Assembly: GCF_003432115.1 (NCBI RefSeq)
Contig: NZ_QWDC01000001.1
Coordinates: 620,001 to 684,000, forward strand
Source: Mucilaginibacter conchicola
Lineage (GTDB): Bacteria; Bacteroidota; Bacteroidia; Sphingobacteriales; Sphingobacteriaceae
Direction: 5' to 3'
DNA: 64,000 nucleotides
Numbering within the stretch: position 1 is the stretch's first letter; every line of letters starts with the position of its first letter. The position numbers and the translations under genes were made by a program. The notes below the pieces were generated by a model that had not been told where the DNA came from, did no database searches, and saw only the letters and a program-made list of their open reading frames with translations. Shown here one piece after another: positions 17,197 through 27,400 of this stretch.

Positions 17197-17204
17197 TATC
17201 TTTG
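17197..17204 (+). promoter_or_regulatory. Bacteroidota -7 box (TATCTTTG)
   Basis: TATCTTTG fits the TAnnTTTG consensus exactly and lies 29 bp before the ATG of the reductase gene at 17233. No clear TTTG was found at the -33 position. Confidence 0.5.
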
Positions 17205-17232
17205 ATATTATATCCATCCTAAAACCAATATT

Positions 17233-17784
17233 ATGAGAAACGTTATCTGCGCCATGAATTTCAGTATAGATGGCTGTTATGACCATACCAAGCTTAATGG
17301 CAACGAAGAGATACATGAATACTTTGCCGACTTGCTGAAAGATGTGGACCTTACCATTACCGGCCGCAAAATGTACGAGATTGTTAACCCCTACTGGATG
17401 GAAGTAGCCAAAACCATGTCGGGCACCGAAGGGGGAAACAAGTTTGCAGAACGCATTCAGAACACGGATACCATTGTGATATCCACAACCATGCAAGAGG
17501 TTGAGGGCGGCCCGCGTATCATCCGCGGTAATCTGGAAGAAGAAGTGCGCAGGTTAAGAGAGTTACCGGGCAAAAAGATCTCTATTGGCGGCATGAGCGT
17601 GCGCGAACAGGTGATAGCCGCCGGGCTGGTTGATGAGTTTTACATGGTGATACAGCCTGCCATAGTTGGCCCCGGCCCGCGTATGTTTGAACAGGTTACC
17701 CTGCCCGCAACTATTAATATGCAACTGGCAGATGTAAAAGTGATGCAGTGCGGCTGCGTGGGTTTACACTACCTTAAAAAGTGA
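17233..17784 (+). CDS. Dihydrofolate reductase family protein (RibD C-terminal domain)
   Basis: A 183-residue cytoplasmic protein of the RibD C-terminal/dihydrofolate reductase fold. The start MRNVICAMNFSIDG, the TITGRKMYE segment, the KKISIGGMSVREQVIAAGLVDEF motif region and a late PAIVGPGPRMFE are family hallmarks. Stand-alone members are usually described as deaminase-reductase domain proteins of unknown substrate that bind NADPH. It is a single-gene unit with its own -7 box, between the first carbohydrate locus and the GntR regulator. Nothing ties it to carbohydrate use. A role in riboflavin synthesis is unlikely because no deaminase domain or rib genes are nearby. Confidence 0.82.
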   Translation: MRNVICAMNFSIDGCYDHTKLNGNEEIHEYFADLLKDVDLTITGRKMYEIVNPYWMEVAKTMSGTEGGNKFAERIQNTDTIVISTTMQEVEGGPRIIRGNLEEEVRRLRELPGKKISIGGMSVREQVIAAGLVDEFYMVIQPAIVGPGPRMFEQVTLPATINMQLADVKVMQCGCVGLHYLKK

Positions 17785-17880
17785 AGTAATTAACCTGGCC
17801 AGTTGTAAATAATATTGCTTTAAAGGTAGGGTTAAATTAAGGTAAAGGGTTAGCTGTATATACCAATATAAAGCTTTCTT

Positions 17881-18900
17881 ATGAACCAGATATTTGAAAT
17901 TGATTGCGAGCGCAAAACGCCCAAGTACATCCAGATCATTAATTCGGTCACCAAATCAATTAAGCAGGGCAAGTTAAAAAAAGGTGATAGGATACTGTCT
18001 ATCAACGAGCTAAGCGCAGCCTTTTACCTCTCTCGTGACACCGTGCAGAAGGCTTACGATATGCTTGAGGACAGGGGGATCATCCTGCCTGTGCGCGGAA
18101 AAGGCTTTTATATTAACCGCACGGATGTTAGCGGATCATACCGCGTATTGTTATTGTTCAACAAAATAAGTAACTACAAAAAACTGGTATATAATTCATT
18201 TGTAGATACCTTAGGTAAGGATGCTGTGGTTGACCTGAAGATCCATCACGGCAGCGGCAAAGTATTTGAAAGCCTGATGGATACCTACCGTAACGATTAC
18301 GATTATTATGTGGTAATGCCACATTTTTACGAGGGTGCCGACGATGCCTTTAAACTCATTAAGCGCTTACCATCTGATAAACTGATACTGCTTGATAAAG
18401 AACTTGACGACACCAAAGAAGATTGCGCTGCCGTTTATCAGGACTTTAAAAATGATATTATCAGTGCCCTGGAATCAGGCAAGCACCTGCTGAGTAAATA
18501 CAAGAAACTTTTCCTGGTATTCCCACGCGTTACCCACTACCCTGCTGAGATTGCGCTGGGCTTTAAAAAATTCTGTATACAGCATGGTTTTGAGTACCAG
18601 GTAATATCAGATATTGACCAGGATACTCCCGTTGAAAAACACGAGGCCTACATTGTGATTGAAGAGCCTGATCTGGTGAACCTGATCAAAAACTGCAAAT
18701 GCAAACGCTTACAAGCTGGTAAAGATGTGGGTATTATTTCCTACAACGATACTCCGCTTAAAGAAATATTACTTGATGGTATTACTGTTATATCAACCGA
18801 CCATAGCGAGATGGGTAAAACTGCTGCATTGCTCATCATGGGTAACCAGCGCGAGAAAATCCAGAACCCGTTCAAATTGATCATCCGCGAATCATTATAA
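17881..18900 (+). CDS. GntR family regulator with LacI-like effector domain
   Basis: The 339-residue protein begins with a GntR winged helix (about 10-78): PKYIQIINSVTKSIKQGKLKKGD, then LSAAFYLSRDTVQKAYDMLEDRG. The rest resembles a periplasmic-binding/LacI-type sensor domain, with the late segment GIISYNDTPLKEILLDGITVIS typical of LacI C-termini. Such GntR-PBP hybrids in Bacteroidota control sugar genes. It stands directly beside the second carbohydrate locus (18954-29506) and reads toward it, ending at a shared terminator. It is the best local candidate to bind the 16-bp direct repeats upstream of the esterase, susC and GH5 units. The effector is unknown. Confidence 0.88.
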   Translation: MNQIFEIDCERKTPKYIQIINSVTKSIKQGKLKKGDRILSINELSAAFYLSRDTVQKAYDMLEDRGIILPVRGKGFYINRTDVSGSYRVLLLFNKISNYKKLVYNSFVDTLGKDAVVDLKIHHGSGKVFESLMDTYRNDYDYYVVMPHFYEGADDAFKLIKRLPSDKLILLDKELDDTKEDCAAVYQDFKNDIISALESGKHLLSKYKKLFLVFPRVTHYPAEIALGFKKFCIQHGFEYQVISDIDQDTPVEKHEAYIVIEEPDLVNLIKNCKCKRLQAGKDVGIISYNDTPLKEILLDGITVISTDHSEMGKTAALLIMGNQREKIQNPFKLIIRESL

Positions 18901-18942
18901 AGATTAGTGTCTCCTTTTAGGGAGTTTTTGCGAGAGGCTTTT

Positions 18943-18969
18943 AAGCGGCAGTTTTACTGCCGCTTTTTT
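18943..18969. terminator. Bidirectional terminator between the regulator and esterase genes
   Basis: AAGCGGCAGT and ACTGCCGCTT are perfect ten-base arms around a 3-nt loop, followed by Ts on the plus strand and preceded by As that become Us on the minus strand. The hairpin overlaps the esterase stop codon. Confidence 0.85.
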
Positions 18970-20699
18970 ATGATCACGAAATAATTGGTGCTTACGCCAT
19001 TTTTACGCGCATCCGCTCCCGGCAGCGTAATCGTTCCTTTAGGATAATCGCGGGCGTAAACGTTGAAATAACGGTATTGGGCAACAACCTGGCCAGGCTC
19101 CTTCTTGAAATCCTTTAGCCAGTTGGGTATAGTTGAATGGTATTTGAGGTCGTGCACCTCGTAGGCTACATAAACGGTTACCTTTTCATCTACGTTAAAG
19201 CGCAGCAAGTCTTTCTCTGTGCGGCTGGTATCATTCACATCGCCTTTTATGTAGGTTAAGCCTTCGTAGTTGCCAAGGTTGCTGAAGCTTATTTCTTCGG
19301 GATAAATGCTTAGCGATGTGTCTTTACTGTTGAAGTTTGGCGTTTCGCCTTTCATTAGTTTCGAAATCTTATAGCTTACACCATCCTTATTTTTAACATC
19401 AGTCGCCAACACTTCGTTGGCAAACTTAGGTTTGATTTTTAGCGCGTAGGTTTTGTTTAACGATGAAGTACTATCTGCAAAACGCAGGTTCACTTTAAGC
19501 CTACCTGTTTTTATTGGGATGCCTTTTAAAGCACCATCAGGATAAAGTTCTAAACCTGCAGGTAAGCCGGTTGCTGTAACATGTATTTGCCCAAAGCCTT
19601 TTGCTTCGATTTTGGCGTTGTAATACTTGCCTGCGGTTGCAACAGGCAACGCTTTGGTAGTTATTACTAAAGGTGCAGCGGTATTCACTATAAGCGTTGC
19701 TGAATGCGATTTTCCTTTATCATCTGTGGCAACAGCCTCAATAAAGTTTTTGCCTGCGGATGGATTAATTTCTGCTACATAAGGCTCTTTGTTCAACGTC
19801 GATACCAATTTATGGTTCACAAACACCGTAACCTTAACAACCTTACCGTCCGGGTCATTTGCATTGATGAAGAGTTTTAGTGGTTGTTTCTCCACCACAC
19901 TACCATAAGCAGGATTGCTGAAATAAACATTAGGGTATTTGTTACTGTCATTTACTTTAGAATAAACCCAGCTCAGCAGATCCTGCCGGGTGGCGCCTTC
20001 CCACATCATTACATGGCCGTAGCCTTTAAAATTGCTGTAACGCGGGTTTACGCCGGTATTCCATGTAGCGCCGGTATCCGCTTCATTTCCATTTAAGGCC
20101 CGCAGCATTTTAACTTGTTTGCGTAACGGGCGACTGTAATAATCTGTTTCGCCCTGGTTTACCCACATAGGTACATTCTTCACTTTCAATGAGTCGCCAC
20201 TGAACTTCATACCCATAGTAATAGCAGCAGCAAAATAATCGGGATATTGATTAATGAAGGTGAAAGTCCCTTGGGCACCCATGGAAAAGCCACAAATGTA
20301 CATACGTTTGGCATCTGCATTTTGGGAAGTGATCAGGCTATCCATCACAGCCTTCAGATCAGGGAAGTGCTGTGCCCAGCCTTTTGAAGTTGCCGGGGCG
20401 ATGATATAAGTAGGTACGCGCTGCTTGTTTTCACCGAAACTGTGCCACATACGTGCCGGTGCATCCACCACATTACGTAGCGTTGCATGGTCATCAACAC
20501 CGCAACAGCCATGCAAAAATAACGCTACAGGATATTTCTTTCGCGCTTGCATGTTTTTTGGGGTATACAGATAATATTCTGTATTGCCCTTTTTGTGCCA
20601 ACTCCACTCGGGCAGGCCTTTGTAATCTATATCCTGCGCCGAAACATGGTTGAATACCAGCAACATTAAAGCAGCCGTAAAGATTAACCTATATCTCAT
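18954..20699 (-). CDS. Secreted alpha/beta-hydrolase esterase with Ig-like domains
   Basis: A 581-residue secreted protein with a signal peptide ending at about residue 21 (NHVSAQ). The first ~260 residues form an alpha/beta hydrolase: oxyanion region LFLHGCCGVDD, nucleophile elbow GFSMGAQG around residue 153, and a late His in GHVMMWEG. Two Ig/cadherin-like beta-sandwich domains follow (VTVFVNHKLVSTLNKEPYVA, then the putative-Ig motif LPVATAGKYYNAKIEA), and a C-terminal beta domain of unknown type. Related proteins are feruloyl or acetyl esterases that remove acyl groups from polysaccharides. The upstream 50 bp hold a 16-bp motif shared with the susC and GH5 units, which points to joint regulation. 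Confidence 0.82.
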   Translation of the reverse strand: MRYRLIFTAALMLLVFNHVSAQDIDYKGLPEWSWHKKGNTEYYLYTPKNMQARKKYPVALFLHGCCGVDDHATLRNVVDAPARMWHSFGENKQRVPTYIIAPATSKGWAQHFPDLKAVMDSLITSQNADAKRMYICGFSMGAQGTFTFINQYPDYFAAAITMGMKFSGDSLKVKNVPMWVNQGETDYYSRPLRKQVKMLRALNGNEADTGATWNTGVNPRYSNFKGYGHVMMWEGATRQDLLSWVYSKVNDSNKYPNVYFSNPAYGSVVEKQPLKLFINANDPDGKVVKVTVFVNHKLVSTLNKEPYVAEINPSAGKNFIEAVATDDKGKSHSATLIVNTAAPLVITTKALPVATAGKYYNAKIEAKGFGQIHVTATGLPAGLELYPDGALKGIPIKTGRLKVNLRFADSTSSLNKTYALKIKPKFANEVLATDVKNKDGVSYKISKLMKGETPNFNSKDTSLSIYPEEISFSNLGNYEGLTYIKGDVNDTSRTEKDLLRFNVDEKVTVYVAYEVHDLKYHSTIPNWLKDFKKEPGQVVAQYRYFNVYARDYPKGTITLPGADARKNGVSTNYFVIIKKRQ

Positions 20700-20733
20700 A
20701 AGCTAAAGCTATGTGCAACCTTTGCTTTTTGTG

Positions 20734-20749
20734 TACTGCCCTGTACTGT
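20734..20749 (-). promoter_or_regulatory. CAGTA direct-repeat operator, esterase copy
   Basis: On the minus strand this reads ACAGTACAGGGCAGTA, with CAG repeats spaced 10 bp. A TAGCTTTA box (7 of 8 with TAnnTTTG) starts 23 bp downstream at 20704-20711, close enough to the ATG for a near-leaderless message. Confidence 0.55.
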
Positions 20750-20753
20750 AATG

Positions 20754-20780
20754 AAAAAGGCCGGCAAATTGCCGACCTTT
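20754..20780 (-). terminator. Intrinsic terminator after the GH97 gene
   Basis: AAAGGTCGGCA and TGCCGGCCTTT arms (one mismatch) form a hairpin with a U-rich end in the minus direction, 19 bp after the GH97 stop. Confidence 0.8.
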
Positions 20781-20798
20781 CGTTGTTATTAAGTTGTA

Positions 20799-22733
20799 TT
20801 ATGGATGCAATTCTAAAACAAAACCACCGCGCGGCATTACCGTTACTGCAACTTTATGCTTTTGCTCTTCAACAAGGTCTCGGTGCGCTATTTCATGCGG
20901 GGTATTACCATCAGTATATAAAGTGCCGTGGTAGGCTTTTCTGTCGTTCAAAAAGTCAAGGTCTATCACCCAGCTTTTAGCTGTAGCTTCGCCATTTATG
21001 CCGGCTATGTAATAGCTTTTGCCTTTGCGGCGCATTATAATGGCATCCTTACCCGGTTCGCCGCTTATCAGTTTAACATCGTCCCAGGTATTGGGTACAG
21101 TGCTCAAAAACTGCTTTATTTTTGCATCCTGGGCGTAGTAAGATGAGTCACTATCGGCAAAGTGCAACATGCCCGATTCAAATATCACGCTCAAAGCCAG
21201 TTCATGCGTATTGGTAGTTAAATGCGGGCAGCATTTATAATCTGAGAAAGTTACCGGTGTATAATCCATTGATCCGGCAACATTACGGGTAAAAACATAG
21301 ATAGTATTCAGCTGCGCAGCATCATTGGCAAAATCCTTTGACCAACCATAATTCTCTGCCCCGCGCACCGATTCCATTGATAATAAGTTAGGATAAGTGC
21401 GCTGCCATCCGCGAGGCATAGTGCTGCCATGAAATATTACCATGATCTCTTCCTTGGCGGCATCTTTCAAAATATCTTGGTAAAGCTGCATCACGTTCTG
21501 TTTATCGCTCTGAAAGAAATCTACTTTGATAGCTTTAACACCCCATGCGCGTAGTTTTTTAAATTCCTCTTTACGTTTAACCGGGTCAAACATCACATCG
21601 CGCGGTTGCTCGGTAACATTGTTATTCGGCCCGCCGGAGTTATACCAGAACGTTAAGCCTACCTTCTTTTGCCTGGCATGGGCTATCAAATCCTGGATAT
21701 TACCACCATCAACCAGATTGTTCCAGTTGGCATCAACCAAAGCGTATTCCCATTTCATATTGGCCGCCAGGTCTACAAACCGGTTTAAAGTTTTAACGTT
21801 ACGGCTGCTGGCATGGTCGCTCCACCAGCTCCATGACGAGCGGCCGGGTTTTATCCAGTTGGTATTGCCAATGGCGTTGGGTTCCGCCAGGTGATCTATC
21901 AATACAGACTCCACTACCGCAGAAGCTTTTTGGCCTGTTATGATCACCCGCCAGGGCGTAGCAAAAGGCGTTTTAGCTACAGGATATTGACTGCCTTGGC
22001 CCAACCCCTCTCCCGCCAGCGGAAATGCAATTTTGTATACACCGTTATCGCAATTTTGCTGCAGGTGTGTCCCTGCATTTTCATAGCCTATGTTACTCTC
22101 AGAGATAAATAACCATTGATTCTGAGTGTGAAATAAAGCCGGGAATGCCCAACCTGCTGTATCTTTTGAAGCCGTGCCGGATGGGATACCATTGGCATAT
22201 ATATTTTCGTAAGCCGGGTCGTGATCATAAGGCTCCATCCAGGCTGATGCTTGTGGTACCGAAAATTCGGTCAACTCTTTGGTAAGCGTGTATACTTTGT
22301 TGGCATCAGGAAAACGATATCTGAACGCGATGCCATCGTTATAAGCCCTCATATCGATAACCACCTGGCTATTCTTGTCGTTTTTGAACGTAACGCTGGT
22401 TTGGTTGCCCATGGCATGATACACGCGATATTTACCTGTAGGCAATACGTATATGTCATTTATGCGGCGTGTATCTGTATTTACAAAACTTAATCTATCA
22501 GTAAACTTTACATCAGTAGTTTCAATGCCGAGTTTTGAAGATGGCATTACCTCTGATGAACCGTTTTGTACTGAATATGACAACTGCCCATTATTTAACT
22601 TTAAAGTAAGCTGAAGAGATTTATCAGGCGATTGAACACGCCATTCGTCATCGGCTTTAGGCCCGGAAGCAGCTGCAGTAAGTGCAATACTACAGCAAAA
22701 AATGATCAATATCGACCTGAAATAATTAGCCAT
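20799..22733 (-). CDS. GH97 glycoside hydrolase, retaining alpha-galactosidase-like subtype
   Basis: A 644-residue secreted protein with the GH97 architecture: N-terminal beta-sandwich (WRVQSPDKSLQLTLKLNNG), TIM barrel and C-terminal beta domain. A candidate nucleophile is Asp405 in KVDFFQSD. SusB-type inverting members carry a Glu in an HE motif where this protein has HG (435-436), so it resembles the retaining subgroup, of which a Bacteroides alpha-galactosidase is the known example. Glu454 in MESVRGAE is a likely acid/base. This is an inference from motifs. The gene follows susD by 149 bp that contain a terminator, and lacks the 16-bp motif, so it may be fed by read-through or by its own promoter. 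Confidence 0.87.
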   Translation of the reverse strand: MANYFRSILIIFCCSIALTAAASGPKADDEWRVQSPDKSLQLTLKLNNGQLSYSVQNGSSEVMPSSKLGIETTDVKFTDRLSFVNTDTRRINDIYVLPTGKYRVYHAMGNQTSVTFKNDKNSQVVIDMRAYNDGIAFRYRFPDANKVYTLTKELTEFSVPQASAWMEPYDHDPAYENIYANGIPSGTASKDTAGWAFPALFHTQNQWLFISESNIGYENAGTHLQQNCDNGVYKIAFPLAGEGLGQGSQYPVAKTPFATPWRVIITGQKASAVVESVLIDHLAEPNAIGNTNWIKPGRSSWSWWSDHASSRNVKTLNRFVDLAANMKWEYALVDANWNNLVDGGNIQDLIAHARQKKVGLTFWYNSGGPNNNVTEQPRDVMFDPVKRKEEFKKLRAWGVKAIKVDFFQSDKQNVMQLYQDILKDAAKEEIMVIFHGSTMPRGWQRTYPNLLSMESVRGAENYGWSKDFANDAAQLNTIYVFTRNVAGSMDYTPVTFSDYKCCPHLTTNTHELALSVIFESGMLHFADSDSSYYAQDAKIKQFLSTVPNTWDDVKLISGEPGKDAIIMRRKGKSYYIAGINGEATAKSWVIDLDFLNDRKAYHGTLYTDGNTPHEIAHRDLVEEQKHKVAVTVMPRGGFVLELHP

Positions 22734-22820
22734 CAGTTGTTATTTGTAGATGTTTTACGAATAAAAGAGACGTAACGTTATAATTAAATTAATTTATCTG
22801 AGGCGAGATGTGTAAACAAA

Positions 22821-22842
22821 ACAGGAGAGTTACCTCTCCTGT
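22821..22842 (-). terminator. Intrinsic terminator after the second susD gene
   Basis: ACAGGAGAG and CTCTCCTGT form a perfect 9-bp stem with a 4-nt loop followed by TTTTGTTT in the minus direction, about 40 bp after the SusD stop. Confidence 0.85.
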
Positions 22843-22882
22843 CCGTTCATTCAACTATAACTAACTCATAATTAACGCACCA

Positions 22883-24409
22883 TTAATTATAACCAGGATT
22901 TTGAACAATGTTAGGGTTGTTATTTTTCTCAGAATCAGGTATCGGGAAATACAGGTAATGCGAATCAAAAGCTATCTGCCCGCTAAGATTTGAGCTGAAA
23001 TAAGCATTATTAAGTGTTATTACACCACCTATAGCCCAACGCCTCAGATCCCACCAGCGGCCGCCTTCGGCACCCAGTTCGCGTAAACGCTCGTCAATTA
23101 TCCATTGCATAATGGTGGCTTTATTGCTTTCGCCTGTGTTAAGGTTTGCGGGGATAAGGCCGCCTGCAACCATATTGCGCGCACGAGTACGCACCTGGTT
23201 TATCAGGCCAATTGCATCAGTTGTACTGCCACCGCCCTGTAGTGTGGCTTCAGCTTTTAAAAGCAACACATCAGCATAGCGTAAAATGCGATAATTGTTA
23301 ATAGAGTTTACACCACCCTCTAACTGGTTGTTAAGAATGTATTTTACCACTTTGCCTTTATCGGCTGTAAAAGTGTATTGCAAACGCGGATCGCCCGCTT
23401 CAAATATGTTTTTAAATTTCTCCGTTGGGAAATAAAACCCGCCACCCATATAATTTTGGCCTTCGCTGGAAAACATCAGGTAATAAGCACCTGCGGCACC
23501 ACAGTCGCACTGGTCATTTGCTAACCAGGCGTTCATGCCGCCTGCGCCTACCATTGCCTGGCCTGCCTGAAACTCGAACATAGACTCGGCATTGTTCTCT
23601 TTACCCTGATGGTAATCAAAGTTATCCTCAAAGTTGGCCACCAACTGCGCACCACTTATTTTGTTGAACGCAGATACAGCTGAATTATAATCGGCAGCAG
23701 ACTTATTTACTGTTGCGCGGAATACCAAAGCTTTACCTAACAGCGCATTAGCGCTATTCTTTGTAACACGGCCCTTATCTGTTGCTCCCCAGCTTGCCGG
23801 TAACAGGTTGGCAGCCTCGGTAAGATCAGTAATGGCCTGGTCAAGCAATTGGGTACCTTGCGAACTTGGGTTGTTCAATTCGCTCAGCGAGGTGAAGGTT
23901 TTGGTAACCACAGGCGCAGTACCAAACATATTCCATAACTGGTAAAATGCAAATGCACGCAAAAATAACGACTCACCTTTTATAGCATCTTTAAGCCCCG
24001 GCGTGGTAAATACGCCATCGCCTGCGCCTTCTACCTTCTCTAACACTTTGTTGGCGCGGCCTATCATTATATAGTTACTCCTGAAAAAATAGCTAAGATC
24101 GGCATCACTTGATGTAAGACCTTTAAAGATCTCGTAGTTATTTGCCGAGCTGATGGTAAGATCATCGCCGGGCAGGTAGAACGATTTAAGCATGGCATTA
24201 CCACCTGCGCTGGCACTTGCCGAACTGTAAAAATCTGTTAAGGTAGCATAAACGCCTAAGGTTGCCGTACGAAATTCCCCTTCTGTTTTAAAATACGTGT
24301 CTTCGCTTTGTGTAGGCGGCGGCACATCTAAAACGCTTTTACAGGCGGTGTAGGTAAATGTTACCGACACACACATTGCTGTTAAAAACTTGATATATTT
24401 TGGTTTCAT
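22883..24409 (-). CDS. SusD/RagB family nutrient-binding lipoprotein
   Basis: A 508-residue lipoprotein with lipobox TYTAC (Cys23). It shows the main SusD family features: LDVPPPTQSEDTYFKTEGEF near the N-terminus, the helix SLFLRAFAFYQLWNMFGTAPVV, the LLGKALVFRATV TPR-like segment, RILRYADVLLLKAEA, and the C-terminal IDERLRELGAEGGRWWDLRRW with YLYFPIPDSE. The stop is followed by a terminator. It starts 21 bp after the susC stop and forms the glycan-capturing lid of that SusC. The GH5, GH97 and esterase genes around it suggest a plant or fungal glycan, possibly with galactose and acyl groups; this is inference. Confidence 0.95.
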   Translation of the reverse strand: MKPKYIKFLTAMCVSVTFTYTACKSVLDVPPPTQSEDTYFKTEGEFRTATLGVYATLTDFYSSASASAGGNAMLKSFYLPGDDLTISSANNYEIFKGLTSSDADLSYFFRSNYIMIGRANKVLEKVEGAGDGVFTTPGLKDAIKGESLFLRAFAFYQLWNMFGTAPVVTKTFTSLSELNNPSSQGTQLLDQAITDLTEAANLLPASWGATDKGRVTKNSANALLGKALVFRATVNKSAADYNSAVSAFNKISGAQLVANFEDNFDYHQGKENNAESMFEFQAGQAMVGAGGMNAWLANDQCDCGAAGAYYLMFSSEGQNYMGGGFYFPTEKFKNIFEAGDPRLQYTFTADKGKVVKYILNNQLEGGVNSINNYRILRYADVLLLKAEATLQGGGSTTDAIGLINQVRTRARNMVAGGLIPANLNTGESNKATIMQWIIDERLRELGAEGGRWWDLRRWAIGGVITLNNAYFSSNLSGQIAFDSHYLYFPIPDSEKNNNPNIVQNPGYN

Positions 24410-24430
24410 GTGATTGAAAAATTTGGATAA

Positions 24431-27400
24431 TTAAAATGATGCCTTTAACCCTAAAAGGAACTGGCGTGTACTTGGCGAGAAATCATTCTCCGGGTCGATA
24501 CCTGTGTAATCGGTAACGGTGAACAGGTTGATACCGGTTAATGAGATACGCAGATTTTGCAACACATTGGTACGGCCTAACAATGCTTTAGGGAAGGTGT
24601 AACCAACGGTAAGATTCTGGAAACGCAGGTAACCGCCATCCTCAACAAAACGATCTGAGAAACGAGAGTTACCGTTAGGATCCTGGTAAACTGCGCGCGG
24701 CATATCGGTATTAGTGTTGGTTGGTGTCCAGGCATTAAGTACTGATACAAACTGGTTGCGGAAAGCACCTGCAGTTTCGCCTGCGGCACGCGCATAGTTG
24801 TATTTCTTGAAACCACCTTTCCCCTGGAAGAACGCCGAGATATCAAAGCCCTTATAATCAGCACCGATAGTGAAACCGTAAACATATTTAGGTATGGTGT
24901 TACCAATATTGGTTTGGTCGTTTGAGTTCACTATACCATCAGGTGTATTATTGTAGGCAGTTGATCCGGCCTTTGGTGAACCGTGGATATCCTGGAAATA
25001 CATATCACCAGGCGCAGTCGCTTTGGCATTCTGATCGTTAATTTTTGCTTTGTAAGCATCAACCTCTGCCTGGCTCTGGAAAATGCCGCCCACTTTGTAT
25101 CCGTAAAGAAAACCGATAGGCTGGCCTTCTTCTAATGAATAGCCGTTGCCGCGTAATGCCTGGTGCTGGTACAGTTTCAACACCTCGTTATGCACGGTGG
25201 TTAAATTACCTGACAGGTTGATCCCGATATCACCAAAACGATCATTATAACCAACGTTAAACTCAAAACCTCGGTTTAATACATCGCCTATGTTCACATC
25301 AACATTGTTTTTGATAGTTGAGCTTGGCGGTGGCAAATAGCTTTGGATAATACCTTTGGTTACTGCCCTGTAATACTCAACCGTAACGTTGAATTTATTA
25401 TTGAACATTACCGCATCAAAACCTACGTTGGTAGTGTATTTATTTTCCCAGGTAAGGCCTACGTTGGCAAAGTTAGGGAAGGTTATACCCGGGTTGTTGG
25501 TTTGTACATCACCAAGGTTGTATGATGGCACGGGTGTGCCCGCAGCCGATAGATATTTCCAACCGGCAGTAGTCTGGTCGTTACCCAAACCACCGTAACC
25601 GCCACGCAGTTTCAAGTCGTTGATCCAGGTAAGGCTTTTCATGAAATCCTCGGCACTTATACGCCATGAGGCGGAGAAACCATAGTTATTTGACGTACGG
25701 TTGCCCGGCGCAAAGCGCGATGACCTATCGTTACGGTAAACCGCATCTAAGTAGTATTTGCTTTTGTAGTTGTAACTGGCGCGGCCTAATAAACCAATAA
25801 CTGCGTTATCAGCATTGTTGCTGTAATAACTCTTGCTATCAGGACTTACACCATAGTAACGTAATGATGGATCTGTAGTGTATATAGAACCGTTTTGGCC
25901 ATAAGAAACCCATTTTAACGTTTGCTGCGATGCATCAGCTGTCAGGTCGATGTTGTGATCACCAAAGCTGTGATTGTAGTTGATGTTAACAGATTTCTGG
26001 ATACTGGTGGTTACGCTGTTGATCATACCCAGGGCATTTGGTGTTGAACCAAGCGGCGGACTTGCATAGCCATCATAAGGGTTCTTAGGCGTTTCGCTGA
26101 ACTGCCAGGTACCAAAATCGGTATAGGTTTTTTGCTCAACCCTAAATTGTGTACCACTGTAGATACCTTTGATCTTTAAGTTCTTTACCGGCTCGATCTG
26201 GATGTACGCATTACCAACTACCGATTGGTTGTTGCTGGTGCTGCTGTTAAGCGATAAAGCACCCAGATAGTTGTTCATATTGGTTGATTTAACGCCGTAG
26301 ATCTTGTTATAATCAACACCCTCGGTAAACTGGCCGGGAGTTAACGGATGAGTAAGACTGTACAGCGGTGCGTAGCCGTTAGCTCCGTTACCATAAATAG
26401 GTTGGAAAGGAGCTGCACGGTAGGTCTGCAGATCGTTAGTAAAACCACCAAACTGGCCCAGGTTTGATTTACCCTGAACCAAACGCAGGTTTAAACCGGC
26501 ACTTACATATTTACCAAATTTAGAATCAACGTTGCTGGCGATAGAGTACCTGTTTGCATTGATCCCTTTAAAAGCGCCATCGTTGCGGCTGTAACCGGCA
26601 GATAAGTTGTAGGTAGTAGCCTCGGTGCCGCCGCTTGCCCTTACGTTATAATTTACCAGGCTGGCATCCTTATTCTGGATAGCATCCTGCCAATCATAGG
26701 TAGGCAAATTACCAATATAGTTAGGGCTTGCCGGGTCAAAGAAAGAGCCAAAATCCTGCGACTGGCCAATAGGCACGGGAGCGTTATTTTTTAATTCGGG
26801 ATATGCATTATAAAAATCGGTGTAGTATTTGGTGTACTGCTGGGTATTTAAAACCTTATAAGTTTTAGGTACGCTCAGTTTGCCGTACTGTCCATCAAAA
26901 TCTATACGCATCTGGCCTTTTTTACCGCGTTTGGTAGTAATGAGGATAACACCGTTTGCCGCGCGTACACCGTATATGGCTGCCGCAGACGCATCCTTTA
27001 ATACCGAGATAGATTCAATATCAGCCGGGTTAATGATGTTATAGATGTTTACCGTACCGCGCAAAGTAGGTGCGTTTGTTTCATCAACCTGCTTACCTGC
27101 ACCACCTTCAAGAAAAGGGATACCGTCAATTACGTAAAGCGGTTCGGCGGCGTTAAACGTAGATACACCACGGATGCGCACGGTTGGCCTTGCCGTAGGG
27201 TCGGCACCGGCAGAGGTAACGTTAACACCTGTAGCCTGCCCTTGCAAGGCCATCTCCGGGCTTAGTGCTGTGCTTTTCTCTATCTGGTCTGAACTTACGG
27301 TAGAGATAGAGCTGGTAACGTCCTTCTTTTTACGCGTACCAAAACCGATAACAACCACATCGCTCAAAGCTTTTGACTCCGACTCGAGCGTTATAGCCAT

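Noticed and set aside
17056..17496. Minus-strand frame of 146 codons
   Set aside because: Half of it is antisense to the reductase gene, and its protein has no family-like pattern; no promoter or partner supports it.
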